Source: Oehlia diaphana (taxonomy: Eukaryota > Glomeromycota > Glomeromycetes > Glomerales > Glomeraceae). From it: DNA of 26,329 bases. The position numbers were made by a program, and so were the translations under genes. The notes beneath the pieces are model-generated. The model did no database searches. It saw nothing but the letters and a program-made list of their open reading frames with translations, and had not been told where the DNA came from. The first letter of the stretch is position 1. Every line of letters begins with the position of its first letter. This document shows, piece by piece, positions 1 to 10,150 of this stretch. The stretch is taken from contig QZLH01000639.1 of assembly GCA_003833135.1 (NCBI GenBank), positions 1-26,329 of the forward strand. The letters run 5' to 3'.

Positions 1-36
1 TTTTTTTTTTTTTTTTTTTTTTTTTTTTACGTATTA

Positions 37-71
<35 letters not shown>
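1..71. repeat. Homopolymer block: poly-T, poly-T, then poly-A
   Basis: The window opens with 28 T, a short acgtatta spacer, about 16 more T, then about 19 A. It encodes nothing. It could be two retroelement tails meeting head to head, a slippage-prone low-complexity tract, or an artefact at a contig edge. The sequence alone cannot separate these. Confidence 0.8.
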
Positions 72-2225
72 TTAAGTTGGGGAAAGAAAAAAAAATTCAA
101 TAATGTTGTCGATCAAACTTATTAAAGATATATATATTTTTAAAAAGGAATAAAAAAAGGGAATGAAAGTTATTTTTGGAAATTCCATGGAATTAGAATG
201 TCAATCATGCAGATTATAAAATCTATGGGATTTGGGGTACGACGGAAACATGTCATGTATAGAGGCCTATGTATGTCTGTATAGTGATCAACGTACGGTA
301 TGTATGGTCATTTTTACCATACTGTAGGGTGGGGTGATGTATACTGTAGGGTGATGTATACCGGACGTTGCCATACAGTGACCACTATACGTACGTACAT
401 AGTTCACCGTACGCTACATGTTTTCTATATAATCTGGGATTTGAGGAAATACTTTTGTTTTTTACAGACAGTAATACTGTATAAAAATAGTAATATACAA
501 TTTTTGTTTTAAAATAATTCGTAAGCTCAATTATGACCACCGATCAGCCACCCGCCTCATAAATATTTAACTCTGATTGGTCAATCTCCAAAACATCTCG
601 TTGGGGCTGACTGATTCTAAAATTATTTACAGATAATCGATTATTTGATTCATATTACGAATCAAAAACAAAAAAAAAAGCTTACCTTACGCCATAAAAA
701 TTTAAGTTTGTGTTATATTCAAAATGGATGATTGTGATAGGATTTAGTCACGTACAATAATATTCTAAAAAAAACAATAATATTAGGAGCACTTATTGTC
801 GTACGATTAAATCAAAAAATGCGGCCCTACGTGTCAGTTACTGGACTATTATTTGATTATATAAAATATTACCGCTTTGTATTTTGAAATATTTTATAAT
901 CTATTAATAAATTACAGTATCTATCATTTTTATAATATCATTTCTGATACCAATAATTATCGTACAGGGTTAGTTACATTTCTTTTACAAGACTTTAAAA
1001 TGAGGATAATTTTATTAAAAACAATTTTAAGAAATATGAAACTATTAGTAGATACATGAAATTCATTATAAATTCCCCAATAATTTAATAACGTTTTTCC
1101 ACTTTAATAAAGGTGAAATTTTGGTTTTCGTAATCATAATTCGTAAATGTCTCTTTCAGGTCAAATCATCTTAATAATAATTCGATTTCTTATACTCTAT
1201 ATACAAATTTCATTTTTAATAATAGATCAATTTTGAAATAATAGAAACAATGTGAAATTAACAATTTTTAAATCATTAATTTCATTAACTTTCTACATCT
1301 ACTTTCTATAAATGCACCCTTTGGGTCCATATATGATTTTTCAAATAATGCATTTAGAGATATAAGGATGCATTTAAAGAGAATAAAATGATTGGGATCA
1401 TATAATTATAGATTAGAGGATGCATTTAAGCTGTATTTCTAGAAATCAACTATTAGTAGTATCCAATAAAAATCCAACAATTCTTAAAGTTGGAGTTTTA
1501 AAGTTATACAAGACGAACTTTTCATAGAAAATCATATTTTTTATAAAATAATTATCTCGTCAACAAGTCTAAGATTCCCTAAAGCTACTGACATTCAATA
1601 CTTTAAATTGTCTCGTTTATTAAATGAACCTAAATATTATTAAAGTGATGGGAACATTTGTTCAAGCGATTTACCGCAAAAGTTCTGAATTGTTATATAA
1701 GGAATCAGATGTTCTATGAATAAGTTCAATATTTCCCCATCTAATTATTTGGTTTACATATATATATATACAATACGTACTATGTACATGCATACATAAA
1801 ATACGTACGTACAGTATATACATTATACCGTAATGTGGAAAAGACGATCGAGTAATAAACCAGGTTTCTCTACTCAACTTTATTAAAAATTTGTTTAAGT
1901 ATGGCTTTAACTTTATTAAAGTTTTTGCCGTAGAGTTGTCGTACCTACGGTTTAAAATGAGATGTGGAGTTGGTTGTACCTTACCTATTACCATACTCAA
2001 CAAGAAAAAAAAAAGCAAAAGAAAAAGAAAAGCGAGAAGGAAGAGTAGTTAAAAAGAGAATAAAGAGAAAAAAGTGGCTATTAAACATGTATTACTTAAT
2101 CATGTTATAAACATGTGAACTCTGATAATCGTAAAACATGTATTTGCAATATTTTCGCACGCCTTGTATATGACGTCAAATTTAATATACTATTTCAGCA
2201 TTTATTGTGGGCGTATTATCAATCA
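72..2225. other. AT-rich spacer without a recognisable gene
   Basis: I see no conserved protein here. The open frames at 300-512, 877-1059 and 1671-2018 (minus) show no family motif. The stretch has short local repeats: a 22-bp period around 319-352 (atactgtagggt twice), three atgcattta units at 1348, 1368 and 1420, and several gtacgtac-type runs near 285-420 and 1778-1815. A nearly pure purine tract runs from about 2003 to 2074. A TGACGTCA palindrome (CRE-like) sits at 2171-2178, with no gene nearby for it to control. Confidence 0.6.
2003..2074 (+). repeat. Polypurine tract
   Basis: About 70 bases consist almost only of A and G on the plus strand, interrupted by a few C and T. Such tracts can form triplex or unusual structures or be retroelement polypurine tracts, but no LTR was found next to it. 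It is probably simple low-complexity sequence. Confidence 0.6.
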
Positions 2226-2276
2226 TTACATCATTAACCATAAAAAAAAATAAGTACTAAAAATCATTTGAAACCT

Positions 2277-2656
2277 AATTAATATTAAGGTAGATAATCT
2301 ATTATCATTAACTTGAAATACTTCAAAGTTCTCTATTAATGATTTCTCTTCATATGAATGCTGCTTACTTTTACCAACAATATTATTAATAAAAGATCCT
2401 GATTTATTTGATATACAAATTTTGTAAACCAAAATATTTTTACTCCAAATGATTTCAAAATTGACTCGACTTAATATAGGATTAAATCGACTTGTTAATG
2501 AAAATAAAAAACTATTTGACGTTTTACATTGATAATTTTTATGATTACGAGATCTTTCATCTGCTACCATTTTGGTACGACACCATTCTAATGGATTATA
2601 TCCACCAATTATCTCTTTTGAGTCAACGAATTCCCAAAGATAAAGCAGCAATTAAT
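2277..2656 (-). pseudogene. Decayed TLDc-domain protein fragment
   Basis: On the minus strand an open stretch reads VDSKEIIGGYNPLEW, then TSNSFLFSL, then NPILSRV, and near its end ENFEVFQV. This is the order seen in the TLDc domain: a GGYNP-W core, an S-FIFSL strand, then a Y/FEVFQ strand near the C-terminus. Only the C-terminal half of the domain is present. A stop lies directly upstream in frame, and several more stops break the reading before it. No BTB or kinase partner domain, often found with TLDc in these fungi, is visible nearby. The middle (between about 2420 and 2480) matches the family poorly. I infer a gene fragment, not a working gene. What TLDc proteins do here is unknown; elsewhere the domain is linked to oxidative stress resistance and V-ATPase binding. 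Confidence 0.62.
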
Positions 2657-2689
2657 ACTTTTAAACATTTGAGTTTCTTGTTCATTTAA

Positions 2690-4080
2690 TGAAACGATAA
2701 CTACCACTTAAAATATTAAAATATTAATAAGATATATAAGTTCCCTATAAAAAAATTTATTCAGTGTTTTTTTTTATTTCATGTTATTTCCGTAAATATG
2801 GAATTTATAGCCTCAAAACATGGAATTTATCCAGCTGCTTAGATTTTTAGTTATTTTCCGTAAAAGTATTGCATTTATGGAGTTTGAAATTACGGATAAA
2901 TTTTTTACAGGGGTTGCTGTAAGTCGTTATTCTTTATTGGGGATTGTGAAAATGGAGAGCGGTAATAAGATAATTATTTGCGCACAGAACAATTGTAATA
3001 TCACAACATTCATTACCATTTCAAATTTCAATTAATTTTTGCCTAATCTAAGGATATTCTTTTAAAAAGAAATACTAAGATAGATAACAGCCCTTATTCA
3101 TAAAACCTTAAATGATGGCTAACTTTAGTTAACATTAAAATATGGAGATAACATCTAATATTATATCAAAAAATCCGAGTTATGTTGAGTTGTGTTTGGA
3201 TCTAATTTCCCAAATTCCATATTGTTCTTTATTATAAAGAAGTATTGTCCGGAAGGACTTTTAGCTGTGATAACTCGATTGTTCGATTTGTTCTCTAACT
3301 GACTAATGATGAACAAGCTAACTTTTATATATTCCGCGAAGTTTTTTACATGCTTCTATGCCTCTATAAAATTTACTTGATTATCATATCTAATCTTTTA
3401 GTTTGACGCAGTATAAAATTGTGGCTTACTTTTTCAAAGATTATCCTTTTGATAAAGCACAGCATTTTAGACTTTTTGATCCGTAAATAAATAAGCTATG
3501 CAATTTTTATTGACAAAGTTTACACAGCCGATGTCTTCGCCCAATTTTTTCCCTACATGTGCATTTATTTTATCAATATCCCTAAGAAGGATTTAGTTTT
3601 TTTTTTACCATATTAATTTTTTATGATTACTAGTCTCCTCAATATTATATTTTGTATCACTCCTATTTAAAAGATGATAAACGCAATCTTTTTTTATCAG
3701 ACTTCATTAATAATTAATTTAATACATATTATTAGAAAAAACTAAAAAAGCATTGTTTATTTTTTAAATATGCTAAATTACAACTCATGAAAAATACATA
3801 TTATTTTGAATATCTATTATCCTAAAATCTCACTTTTTTATTTCTATCCAAAACATTCATTTCATTATTATAACATCAATTAATTGTGATATAAACTTTA
3901 CAATTCTTTTTTATGAAATCATAAATACTTTTCAAGAACATAATAATGAAAAAACTTGCTTTAGTTGAAAGTTATAATTAACAATTAATAGTGACAATTT
4001 AATCCAAGAAACTATATCGGGATTACTAATTTTTACTTATAAATTAATATGATAGAATTAAACTCTCACATACAGATAAT
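2690..4080. other. AT-rich spacer, no gene seen
   Basis: This is dense A/T with frequent stops in all frames. Around 2780-2905 the words ttccgtaaa and tggaattta recur, and a reverse form (attacgga) appears, hinting at an old inverted repeat. I could not define element ends. Confidence 0.5.
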
Positions 4081-4269
4081 ATAAAGCAGGATAATCTAAA
4101 TACTCTTATACTTCTAGAGGTTTAGATAATATACAGTATACTGTATATCTCCTGATAAAGTGGAAACAATCTAAATACTCTCATATTTCTAGAGGTTTAG
4201 ATAATATACAATATATATCTCCTAATAAAGTGGAAACAGTCCAAATATTCTTATACTTCTAGAGGTTTA
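4081..4269. repeat. Tandem repeat, about 2.5 copies, period 70-75 bp
   Basis: The block aatctaaatactct...cttctagaggtttagataatatac starts at 4093, recurs at 4168 (period 75) and again, slightly diverged, at 4238 (period 70). The third copy stops after agaggttta. Copies are joined by a cct-ataaagtggaaac linker. The first copy contains a perfect 20-bp palindrome (4129-4148) that the second copy has lost. It is non-coding. Confidence 0.85.
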
Positions 4270-4718
4270 TTCATATTTTATTTTTAAATTTTAAACCATA
4301 TAATTTAAATATTTTTATTCTTTTTATAGACGAAATTTAATCTAATCATCTCTTACTATGGATCTTTGGATAGTTTAAAATGATAAAAATCGTATATAAA
4401 ATTTTTATGAAAAAAAAAAAATTACTTTGTTCATGAGCAAGAAACTTGCATGGGAATATACTCTGAGGATGAAATTTTAGATGTATTCACGGATTGGTGG
4501 TCTCAGAATGGGAATAAAACTCGGAAAAAATATCCAGGTTGTCAAAGAAAAATTGATTATTTAGGAGTTATTTGTTCATATATTGGTCAAACCATTCAAA
4601 TTAAATGAAGTAACACTTGCAGTACAATATGTTCGTTATCCGCAGATCATATTCGAATATCATCAAAATATTATTTAAATTTAAGAATGTTTAAATACCA
4701 ACAAAAAGGGAGACACAA

Positions 4719-4890
4719 CTACCATCCACATTATTTGCTTATCGTACTATGCGCCAGAATACGACTTGATACGAACCTTTTCATTTGATATATAGAAGAA
4801 AAGAGATCATACCCATAGAATTGTGCATTCGAACCAACTATAAGTATTAACAACTTATTCTCGGCGGTTATATTCATTACCAATTGAAGA
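4719..4890 (+). mobile_element. Ty3/Gypsy retrotransposon relic (integrase C-terminal part)
   Basis: Translated from 4719 on the plus strand, the sequence reads LPSTLFAYRTMRQNTT, a stop, YEPFHLIYRRKEIIPIEL, and later a second stop. This matches the stretch after the integrase catalytic core in Ty3/Gypsy Pol (usual pattern LP-alFAYRT, then TPF-L-YGR-a-LPiE). The G of the usual YGR is R here. The catalytic D,D,E residues are not visible upstream, so only a short degraded piece remains. No LTRs were recognised around it. It is inactive. The family call rests on this one motif cluster. Confidence 0.65.
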
Positions 4891-7333
4891 ATAAAATATC
4901 ATCATGGGAAGGAATAATGTTATAGTACAAGCAATACAAAATCACCAATATGTTCTCATTACAAAGAAAACTACCGAAAATAATTAATCCATGAAATGTA
5001 CTAATTTAGTAAACCAATTATTAGCTGCTTGGCGATCCGTTCAAAAAGAGGGTACTATGTTAGACGTGTTAAGAATGGTCTATGGTCCACATTCGGTATT
5101 AACCGAATCAAACCATTCAAAGATAATTTCACGAATTTGGGCAAGCATATCTATGTAAACGTATTGCTTGAATATAAAATTTGATGATACACATGACGTT
5201 GCGCAAGTACTCGATCCGCGAATGATCTTTGTAGTACGCCTTAAACAGATATTAATAATTATAATGTATTATTAGCTAAAATGTGGATTCATTAGTGATA
5301 TCGGCTCAAATGTCATTTGAAAGAATATTCAATTTCAGTTGATTCATTATTATATTCTTAATTTCTAGTTTCTATTATGTTTTCATCATAGAATTTTAAC
5401 ATTAAATTATAAATTTGATGAAGAATGAATGGTAACATATTTTTAATAATTACTATAATGTGTGCTAGAAGACAGTACATTAGGCTTAATAGTAAAATAA
5501 TAATTCAGTGATCATGATTATAGTCAACTTAGATTTATAGAAAAACATAAAGTTTCATTGTAAAATAAATTTTTATGAATATTTTAACCACCAGACTTTT
5601 TGAGAGTACTTGAAAGATATGCAAAATGAGTATATTCAGAAACTTGAAAATTTCTTATCAGAAGAAAAAATTAAATATATAATAAATTACTTAGCTAAAC
5701 TTAATCGTGATTGATCTGATTATTAGTGAACAGACCAAAATCGCCAGTAATACAATGAGACAATATAATTGCTGATATTCATTACCTAATAGAATTAATT
5801 TTATTATTGTATATTATTGTATATTAAATAATTTTCACTACTCAATATATATCATTCTATTAACTTTTTTTAGTTTTATATATAAATATAAAGAGCAGAT
5901 TTTTAAAGATTTATATTGCACATGCAATTCAAAAATGGTACATATACATCAAAATAAGAAAGTTGGCAATTAAATAATGGTGCAATTTATTTCAAACCTT
6001 GATTAAACATGACGAACCCTCTTCAAGCTAAATTTTCAAATAATAATAGGAAATATTTTAATAATTCTCAATAGATTGATTCAGTAATTGTGAAACATCA
6101 TATTTATTAAAGTTACTTCTTAGATAACAACTAGAAGAAGTATATTCTAATGCAGACTATATAATATTTTTTTTTTTTTGGACAATAGCAAGTTTAAAAT
6201 TATATGATTTATTTATTCTATATGATAATACTTTCAAGAACCAATAAATATAGTTATTATCCATTGAAGAAGATGAAAGTCATAAAAGGTTTACATGCTG
6301 AGGCAGCCCGAAATGCGATTTTAAGGAGTTCGGTATAAAACTACCAGTCAATAACAGAAGAAATTTAAATAAAATATTTAAGTGGAAAGAATTTCTTTCT
6401 TGTAATTAAACTTTTTTTATTCTTTGAATTTTTTATTATAATGCTAAAAGTAAATATGTCTAGTAGACATCATCCTTTTTAACCAGAAATCTTATTAATA
6501 TCCTCAATTTTAAATAAGAGCACCTAAAAAAATGTATACTATGATCTAAGTATCTAAAGATAACTATAATTAACAAGACGATCAAAAGATGAAAATAATA
6601 CTTTAGGACGAAAAAATTATCTAGATGATTATAATTTTGAGCAAGCAAACAATGATGAATATGGTTATTCAAATTATTCTAAAATTGATCTATGTAAAAA
6701 AAGGAAGATTTTGCAAATTGAAATTTGCGACTTTGGCACCAAATTCAATTGTAGAAAACAATTTAATTAATAATATTCACTCTATTTGGGCTAATCAGAT
6801 CCAAGCAAAAATCAATGATTTTTTTATACAAATAAATAATTTATGAGGATTTTTTCATATTACCGCCGATTATTAGAGTACGGTATTAAATGGAACGAAT
6901 TTATAGTTGTTTCTTATATAATAAACAAAACAATTGGATGGATAGTATAATATTAATACGCTTATAATTACAATAGCAATCTTAAATATTTACCTACATG
7001 CATCAAAAAATAGAAATGTGGGCAAAATTTTTTTACAAAGCTTTTATTCCAAATTTTAGTAAAGGAGAAAATTGTACTGATAAAAAATGAATGAAAGTCA
7101 GTATTCATTAATTTACAAGAAAATGATAATTAATCAGGAAAATATAAATTTATTTATTTATAATTTTAAAGTTGAAGGTTAAGAATCATTTTGAAAATTG
7201 GACATGTACCTATAACATCAATCTAGAAATAATAGATTTTGAGAAATCTTTATGAATTAAACATTAGTATATATAAAAATTAAATAAATAAAAATAGAAG
7301 AATTAAAAGATATTATTAGAAACTAAAGCAGCT
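4891..7333. other. AT-rich spacer with possible coding debris
   Basis: No intact gene is present. Around 4985-5260 the sequence is less AT-rich than its surroundings, and one frame gives short pieces such as AAWRSVQKEGTMLDVLRMVYGP and VLDPRM separated by stops; these could be further transposon remains but are too broken to assign. An open frame at 6625-6846 (plus) ends in a higher-complexity stretch that I cannot place. The rest is low-complexity A/T. Confidence 0.45.
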
Positions 7334-7417
7334 AGCAGCTAGTAAAAGTGGTATATCATATGATTTTTCAAAAAAAAAGCAGCAAGTGAAAGTAGTATAT
7401 AATATGATTATTCAAAA
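7334..7417. repeat. Two-copy direct repeat, period 44 bp
   Basis: A 40-bp unit beginning agcagctagtaaaagtg (7334) is repeated as agcagcaagtgaaagta (7378), each running on through atatgatt-ttcaaaa. The copies differ at a handful of positions, so the duplication is not recent. Confidence 0.7.
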
Positions 7418-8393
7418 GCATTTTTGGAATCCTCCAATATGTGATAAGTGGATTGGAAACTCAATAATTTGAGCTTATTTAAAGGAAATGATATTATACA
7501 ATGGAAAAAATATTTGAATGCAAGGATATAATGTATAACAAACATTACGGTTAAAATAAATGCACCTTTAATATATTAAAAAAGTTTAAATAAGCTTAAT
7601 CAAATTCTATCATAGTATCATAGATAATATTTATAATTTAATATAATAATATAAATTATTTTCAATTGGATAACTGATACTATATTAGTTAAAGTTTTAG
7701 TATGGAGAATATTGGTTCATATTTCAAAAATTGGTTTGAAGAAATGAAGTGTGACAACAAAATAAATACAATATCAATTAGGTAAAATTCTATAAATGAG
7801 GATCCAAGACAGTTTCATTTATAATGATATTAAAGATTTCCACAATTTGTTACATACATGATTCCATTGAACCTCAAAGAGTTCACAGTAAAAGAGGTCG
7901 CTGCTGTATCAAGATTAGGCATCGATGACTCAACAAAAATAGTTTATTTGAAAATCAAAGCTTTCGTTCCATCAGATAGAAATATTGAGACACAAATTTT
8001 GAGATGACTTTGGACGAACATCAACAATTAAGCATAACTATAATTAAGAGAGCCTTTTCAAAGAAATAGAGAAAAGTATTAAATTGTAATATATTGATAT
8101 ATCTCATTGAAATTCAATAATCATGTTGAATTCTTAGACAAATTGAATAAGTTAGCTGTTTTTTTAATGCACTAATTATTGTATATTAAATTGCATTTCA
8201 AAATTTTATAATGGATATTATCACCTGAAAAATGCTTAATGAATTTGGTTTTGATAATAAGGAAGTGGAATTGTGGAATGAACCAATTGATCATATTTAT
8301 TTCAAAATCAGTCTTAGTCATCAAAAGAAATATTTTAGAAAGATGTTTTTTATTCAATTATTATGACTACGTTCAAGAACAATTTGTAGGAAA
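7418..8393. other. AT-rich spacer, no gene seen
   Basis: No family motif was found on either strand. A slightly more complex patch lies at about 7790-8000, but all frames are interrupted. Confidence 0.45.
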
Positions 8394-8594
8394 TTGTTGC
8401 CAGTGCTGACCGTTACACTTGTGCTTAATTTTATTGATCCCGCTGAAAATGGTAAACTTTATAAGACTATAATCGATTCAGGCGCGCCAGAAACAACCCT
8501 TCTTACCATGTCCATAGTGTGCTTGAAAAAAAGGAATGGCAAGTTCATGCTGGGAGAATGGGAAATAATCACAAATCAAAGGATTGTATATTAA
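8394..8594 (+). pseudogene. Possible retropepsin-like (aspartyl protease) relic with frameshift
   Basis: A 66-codon open frame contains KTIIDSGAPETTL. The D-S-G-A core with hydrophobic residues before it and T-L after it resembles the active-site loop of retroviral-type aspartyl proteases. Shortly after TTL the frame yields unrelated residues, while the +1 frame continues with YHVHSVLEKKEWQ, as if one base had been lost near 8503. The base composition here is less AT-rich than the surroundings (a ggcgcgcc octamer occurs at 8481-8488), which fits inserted coding DNA. The flap and C-terminal motifs of the protease are not evident, so the family call is tentative. It is not a functional gene. 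Confidence 0.42.
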
Positions 8595-9045
8595 AAAAAA
8601 AAGAAGAAAATAAACTAGTTCTTTTTTTAAAAAAATATTTTCATTTTTAAAGGCTCAGAAGGCTCAGAACAAGAATAGGAATTATGTTCATTGGGGAAGT
8701 ATATTTATCTGATACTTTTCTATAACATTTATAACTTGACTAAATACAGAAATTAGAAAAATCTATCAAAAATAAATTAAAATTTGTATTCATAACTAAT
8801 CTCGATCTGAGAAGTCTTCTCAACAAGCAATAATGATGGTACAGGATGTTTCCAAGCACATCTCTTCAGAGCTTGCGTGAAAGTTGGAAAGGGTCCAAAA
8901 CAATTCACAGGAGGATTACAGTTTAACAATGAAAATAGTTTTAAATCTCTGAAATAGAAGAAAGATAAGAATTCGGAAATTGGATTAAATACGAGTTTTC
9001 TTTTGTGAAGTTTCATATAAGCCATTTATACATCAAGACAAACAC

Positions 9046-9108
9046 ACTTTTCCCTTCCTTTCACTTTCCTTCGTCTCTTACTTTCCCTTATTCTTTTCCC
9101 CATTCTCT
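9046..9108 (+). repeat. Polypyrimidine tract
   Basis: Roughly 60 bases of almost only C and T on the plus strand directly precede the palindrome at 9122. No adjacent gene uses it as a splice or promoter element. Confidence 0.6.
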
Positions 9109-9121
9109 ATAGCTCCGAAAC

Positions 9122-9143
9122 TTTGAAGGTATATACCTTCAAA
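9122..9143. repeat. Perfect 22-bp palindrome
   Basis: tttgaaggtat is followed immediately by its exact reverse complement ataccttcaaa, with no spacer. It could form a cruciform, act as a symmetric protein-binding site, or be the fused ends of a small inverted-repeat element. No function can be read from sequence. Confidence 0.9.
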
Positions 9144-10150
9144 TTTTTTACTTTTTTTAACTAATAATGATTTTATTAAATTATTTAAATACGCAGCTGA
9201 TTCTTTAAATCATAACTATAGTTAAAATTTTATCAGAAGAACTTGTTAGAACTACTCTAGTCACACATTTCGCCAATTTTAATTAATGATATAAACTTCA
9301 AATTTGGAATTTTAAACAGATCAAAAGAATTATTATATAGATACCATCGCATTAGGATCTATCCATAGTGGTGCAACGCAATTATTCTAACAAAAGATTA
9401 ACATTCAATCGATACATATCCGGAATACAAGTTATCGGAATAACTCAAAAATGGTTAGCAAGATTGAAAATCGTTTGTCTACAAAACATCAAACTATTAT
9501 CAGAAGTAATTTTACTGGTCTTTCTGAAAAGCTTTTACTTTAAAAAAAACATGGATTTTTTGATGATATACATACATTATTAGATATTCTAAAACCTATT
9601 AAAGATGCAATATTAGAGGAACCTCAAAATTGCGACATATTTTAAACAAATGCCTTATCAAGCATTAGGAAATTCATGTGCCAGGAATCCCTTCATATAT
9701 ACTTATATAATAATTTAGCTCAGCACCCTTGTGCATTTGAACCATTACGTAAGATTCAATGCATAACAGTCTATTTCATGATTTAAGGCCCATAGTTGGA
9801 GGTATTTGGGGGATATCGTTAGAATAAGATTGCGATATGATGTTCAGACATTTCCAAGATACCGATAATTTGCCAGTCTGGTGTTGAAGATTATTGTGTA
9901 GATATTACGGCCAATGTTCTTAATATTTGAATGAAGCCAGAAAAAGGGAACTGGAGGTCAAAGAGAAAGCAATTGATAACAAATTTTCCAGTCACATGCC
10001 CTACTGAATTAACTTTATTAAACAAAAATGATTTAATATAAACAAAAAATTTAGTATTGGATATCAAATAATAAATTATAATTAATTACAAAAATTGTTC
10101 TATTGCTAAAAAATTATATTGTATCATAGTTAAGATTTATTATTATCATC

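Larger units (their letters stand above)
8595..10150. other. Spacer with transposon-like debris
   Basis: No intact gene is seen. It holds a pyrimidine-rich tract (9046-9108), a perfect 22-bp palindrome (9122-9143), and a region (about 9440-9660) where broken plus-strand frames give ILKPIKDAI-like text reminiscent of hAT transposases. The minus open frame at 8777-9025 has no recognised motif. Confidence 0.45.

Noticed and set aside
268..414. Possible MITE built from gtatagtg/cactatac and cgtacggt/accgtacg inverted words
   Set aside because: The two inverted pairs are not in the nested order a terminal inverted repeat needs, and no target-site duplication was seen.
1671..2018. 115-codon minus-strand open frame
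   Set aside because: No recognisable domain. It begins in a low-complexity tract and crosses simple repeats, so it is more likely chance or old debris.
2171..2178. TGACGTCA as a CRE-type regulatory site
   Set aside because: It is a perfect palindrome but isolated from any intact gene, so no regulatory role can be supported.
6625..6846. 73-codon plus-strand frame with a complex C-terminal stretch
   Set aside because: It could be retroelement debris, but no motif is firm enough to name a family.
8777..9025. 82-codon minus-strand open frame
   Set aside because: It has moderately complex text (FGPFPTFTQALKRCAW) but no motif I can place, and no supporting splice sites or neighbours.
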